Assembly (NCBI RefSeq): GCF_002916655.1
Contig: NZ_PPSM01000026.1
Span: 1-36,171 of the forward strand
DNA length: 36,171 nucleotides
Reading direction: 5' to 3'
Source: Novosphingobium sp. HII-3
Lineage (GTDB): Bacteria; Pseudomonadota; Alphaproteobacteria; Sphingomonadales; Sphingomonadaceae
Positions 34,685 to 36,171 of this stretch are shown here, piece by piece. The position numbers and the translations under genes are program-made. How positions within the stretch are numbered: the stretch's first letter is position 1; every line of letters starts with the position of its first letter. The notes under the pieces are model-generated. The model worked only from the letters and a program-made list of their open reading frames with translations, ran no database searches and was not told the DNA's origin.

Positions 34685-35779
34685 TTAGAGCTGGCGCGAC
34701 ATTCTGAGGCCCGGCCGCAGGGCCAAAGATATTCTCTGGTAAGCTCCCTTTCTTCGTTCACCCAACTCCGCAAGGAACAGCATCGCGACGATCGTGATTG
34801 CCGATGCGGCGCTGGCGCGCGGGGCAGAACCGACGCATTCTGGCCAGAGCGCCGTTAGCAGCACCATGACGGGCAAGTGCGCGATGTAAAGGGTGAAGCT
34901 GGCGCCGGCCCAGAACCTGATGACCCGCTTGCTCCAGTTCGGCCAGAGATCTCGATCAGGCACACTCGCCGCAAAAACCACGATCGCTGCCGCGATAAGC
35001 CCGCATAGCACGACGTAGTACCCCATGCTGAATGCGAGCTTCTGCATACTGGACCATTCAAACAGCGGCATGGCAACGGTCGCGTACGACCGCCGCCAGA
35101 CCAATCCCCCAAAGCCGAGTGCAACGAGAGCCACTCCGCCGGACATCGGGCTCAGACGCCACCGACGCCCGAGAGCCTTCCACGCCACGGCGCCGATCAG
35201 CCACAATGGAAAGGCAAGCGCGACGCGCGGGCCGAAGACAAGGAACCACAGGACAATCCCTGCCCAGCGCCATCGGCCGTGGCCATAGAACCAGATTGCA
35301 AACCCGATGTAATAGGCCACTTCGAAAGCAAGCGACCAGAAGGGCGCTCCCGTCTGTATCATCCCCCTATCGAACCACAGCTCATTGGTGAACGTGACGT
35401 ATCGCAGCAAAAGCCAGCCGCTCGGCGGATCTCCCGCAAGACCGCCGCCCGCTCCAGCCGCGTAAAGAGCCGGGTTTACAGTCGATCCCAAAAAATAGCA
35501 GCCAATCAGCACCGCTGCGGCAAGAGGCACCACCGAGTACATTCGAAGCGCCCGCGCCTTCGCAAACGCTCTCCAATTCGGCTCCTTCTCCTGGGTTACG
35601 AAAGCGATGACAAACCCCGACAGAACGAAGAAGATCGCCACGCCCTCTTTCGCGCTGTGGCCGACAAGAGAGGGTAGCTCTATCTGGAAAACCGATCCCG
35701 CATGGCCCACGAAAACCAGCAGCGCTGCGAAAAGCCGAAGCGCATCCAGGAAGATCGACACATTCTTGTTCAAGGCCAC
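34685..35779 (-). CDS. Acyltransferase-3 family integral membrane protein
   Basis: 364 residues from the GTG at 35779; a TTG at 35773 has better spacing from AAAGG and could be the true start. The longer frame to 35944 precedes the family's normal beginning (IFLDALRLFAALLVFVGHAG) and looks non-coding. The active-site His is in VFVGHAGS, followed by EGVAIFFVLSGFVI and about ten transmembrane helices, ending in LYIAHLPVMVLL. Family members O-acylate sugars, lipids or polysaccharides at the inner membrane. It converges with the porin gene; a joint role in an acylated surface glycan is speculative. Confidence 0.9.
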   Translation of the reverse strand: MALNKNVSIFLDALRLFAALLVFVGHAGSVFQIELPSLVGHSAKEGVAIFFVLSGFVIAFVTQEKEPNWRAFAKARALRMYSVVPLAAAVLIGCYFLGSTVNPALYAAGAGGGLAGDPPSGWLLLRYVTFTNELWFDRGMIQTGAPFWSLAFEVAYYIGFAIWFYGHGRWRWAGIVLWFLVFGPRVALAFPLWLIGAVAWKALGRRWRLSPMSGGVALVALGFGGLVWRRSYATVAMPLFEWSSMQKLAFSMGYYVVLCGLIAAAIVVFAASVPDRDLWPNWSKRVIRFWAGASFTLYIAHLPVMVLLTALWPECVGSAPRASAASAITIVAMLFLAELGERRKGAYQRISLALRPGLRMSRQL

Positions 35780-36059
35780 CCCCCTTTCCGCCGACCGGCG
35801 ATTCCGGCCGAAAGCTAGGAGGCTTCTCGCTACACCTTCAACATCAGTTGCATCCGATATCCATGTATCCAGATACGCAAGGGCCCCTCGCACGAGGCGT
35901 GTGATCAGAACGCTTGCTGCCGCCCACAAGCTGCCACTCACCATGGCGCCGAGCAGCCATCCCCTTCAAAGGACTGCGGATGCCCCGATCGAGCAAGGAG
36001 CGAATGTGGCAAGCGAGTGCGCAGCGTACGGCATACCGGCAAACCTAGGGGGCAAACTC

Positions 36060-36171
36060 ATAAATCGGGTTGAGCTGGCAGCGGTGGCGTGATTCAGGCT
36101 TCCTTCGGAAACGGAGGGCGTATGACGCGGCGGCGATATGAACTGACGGACAAGGAATGGCTCATCATCGA
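36060..36171 (+). mobile_element. Left end of an IS5-like insertion sequence (partial)
   Basis: Inferred from the transposase start at 36122; such elements usually have their terminal inverted repeat within ~60 bases of the start codon. GATTCAGGCTTCC at 36091-36103 may belong to it. The exact left boundary and target duplication cannot be set because the right end is outside the window. Confidence 0.5.
36122..36171 (+). CDS. IS5-like transposase, first codons (cut by window edge)
   Basis: The last 50 bases begin an open frame MTRRRYELTDKEWLII preceded by GGAGGGCGT. The N-terminal RRRYELTDxEWxII pattern is typical of IS5-family transposases (orfA part of IS427/IS1031-type elements). Only 16 residues are visible, so group and integrity cannot be judged. 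Confidence 0.75.
   Translation, partial: MTRRRYELTDKEWLII

Overview
The window is GC-rich, densely coded DNA from what is very probably a sphingomonad-type alphaproteobacterium (Sphingomonas/Novosphingobium/Sphingobium relatives). The evidence is the gene content: a BapA-like adhesin with an Asp-Ala linker, a ubiquinol-cytochrome c chaperone next to a DUF177/YceD gene, an HslV with an alphaproteobacterial N-terminal extension, a B12-salvage operon behind a TonB receptor, and an alginate-export-type outer-membrane protein. This is inferred from protein families; no rRNA or tRNA gene is present to confirm it.

Layout. (1) 1-6.8 kb, all on the minus strand: the N-terminus of a giant surface adhesin cut by the window edge, a patatin-like phospholipase, an SDR oxidoreductase, an OmpA-like protein and a DUF885 metallopeptidase-like protein. 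(2) 6.9-14.9 kb, minus strand: a complete potassium operon in the order [27-aa ORF]-kdpF-A-B-C-D-E. The 27-aa ORF is not part of the standard kdp set. Upstream lies a 10-bp direct repeat with an 11-bp period that could be the KdpE operator. A CorA-type Mg2+/Co2+ channel is read divergently. (3) 16.3-25.2 kb, plus strand: a cobalamin riboswitch followed by btuB, a cysteine-rich DUF1636 gene, cobT, an alpha-ribazole-phosphatase-like gene, cobS, cobC (threonine-phosphate decarboxylase), cbiB/cobD, cobQ and cobU/cobP. Every junction overlaps. The set covers corrinoid uptake, late amidation, aminopropanol attachment and nucleotide-loop assembly, but no corrin-ring synthesis, so it looks like salvage. 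(4) 25.3-28.7 kb: small genes (a 102-aa unknown, a small exported protein with an EcfG-like promoter, DUF1737, GFA family) and the hslVU protease with a sigma32-like promoter almost on top of the hslV start. (5) 28.8-32.6 kb: the bamE lipoprotein gene, divergent from a ubiquinol-cytochrome c chaperone and a YceD-like gene, then selO and a carboxylesterase joined without a gap. (6) 32.8-36.2 kb, a more accessory-looking end: a small unknown, an alginate-export-family porin, an acyltransferase-3 membrane protein and the first codons of an IS5-like transposase.

No CRISPR array, prophage, tRNA or rRNA was seen. Most of the window is recognisable housekeeping or salvage biology. The least explained items are the 27-aa ORF at the head of kdp, the DUF1636 protein inside the B12 operon, the repeat upstream of kdp, and the nearly leaderless heat-shock-type start of hslV.
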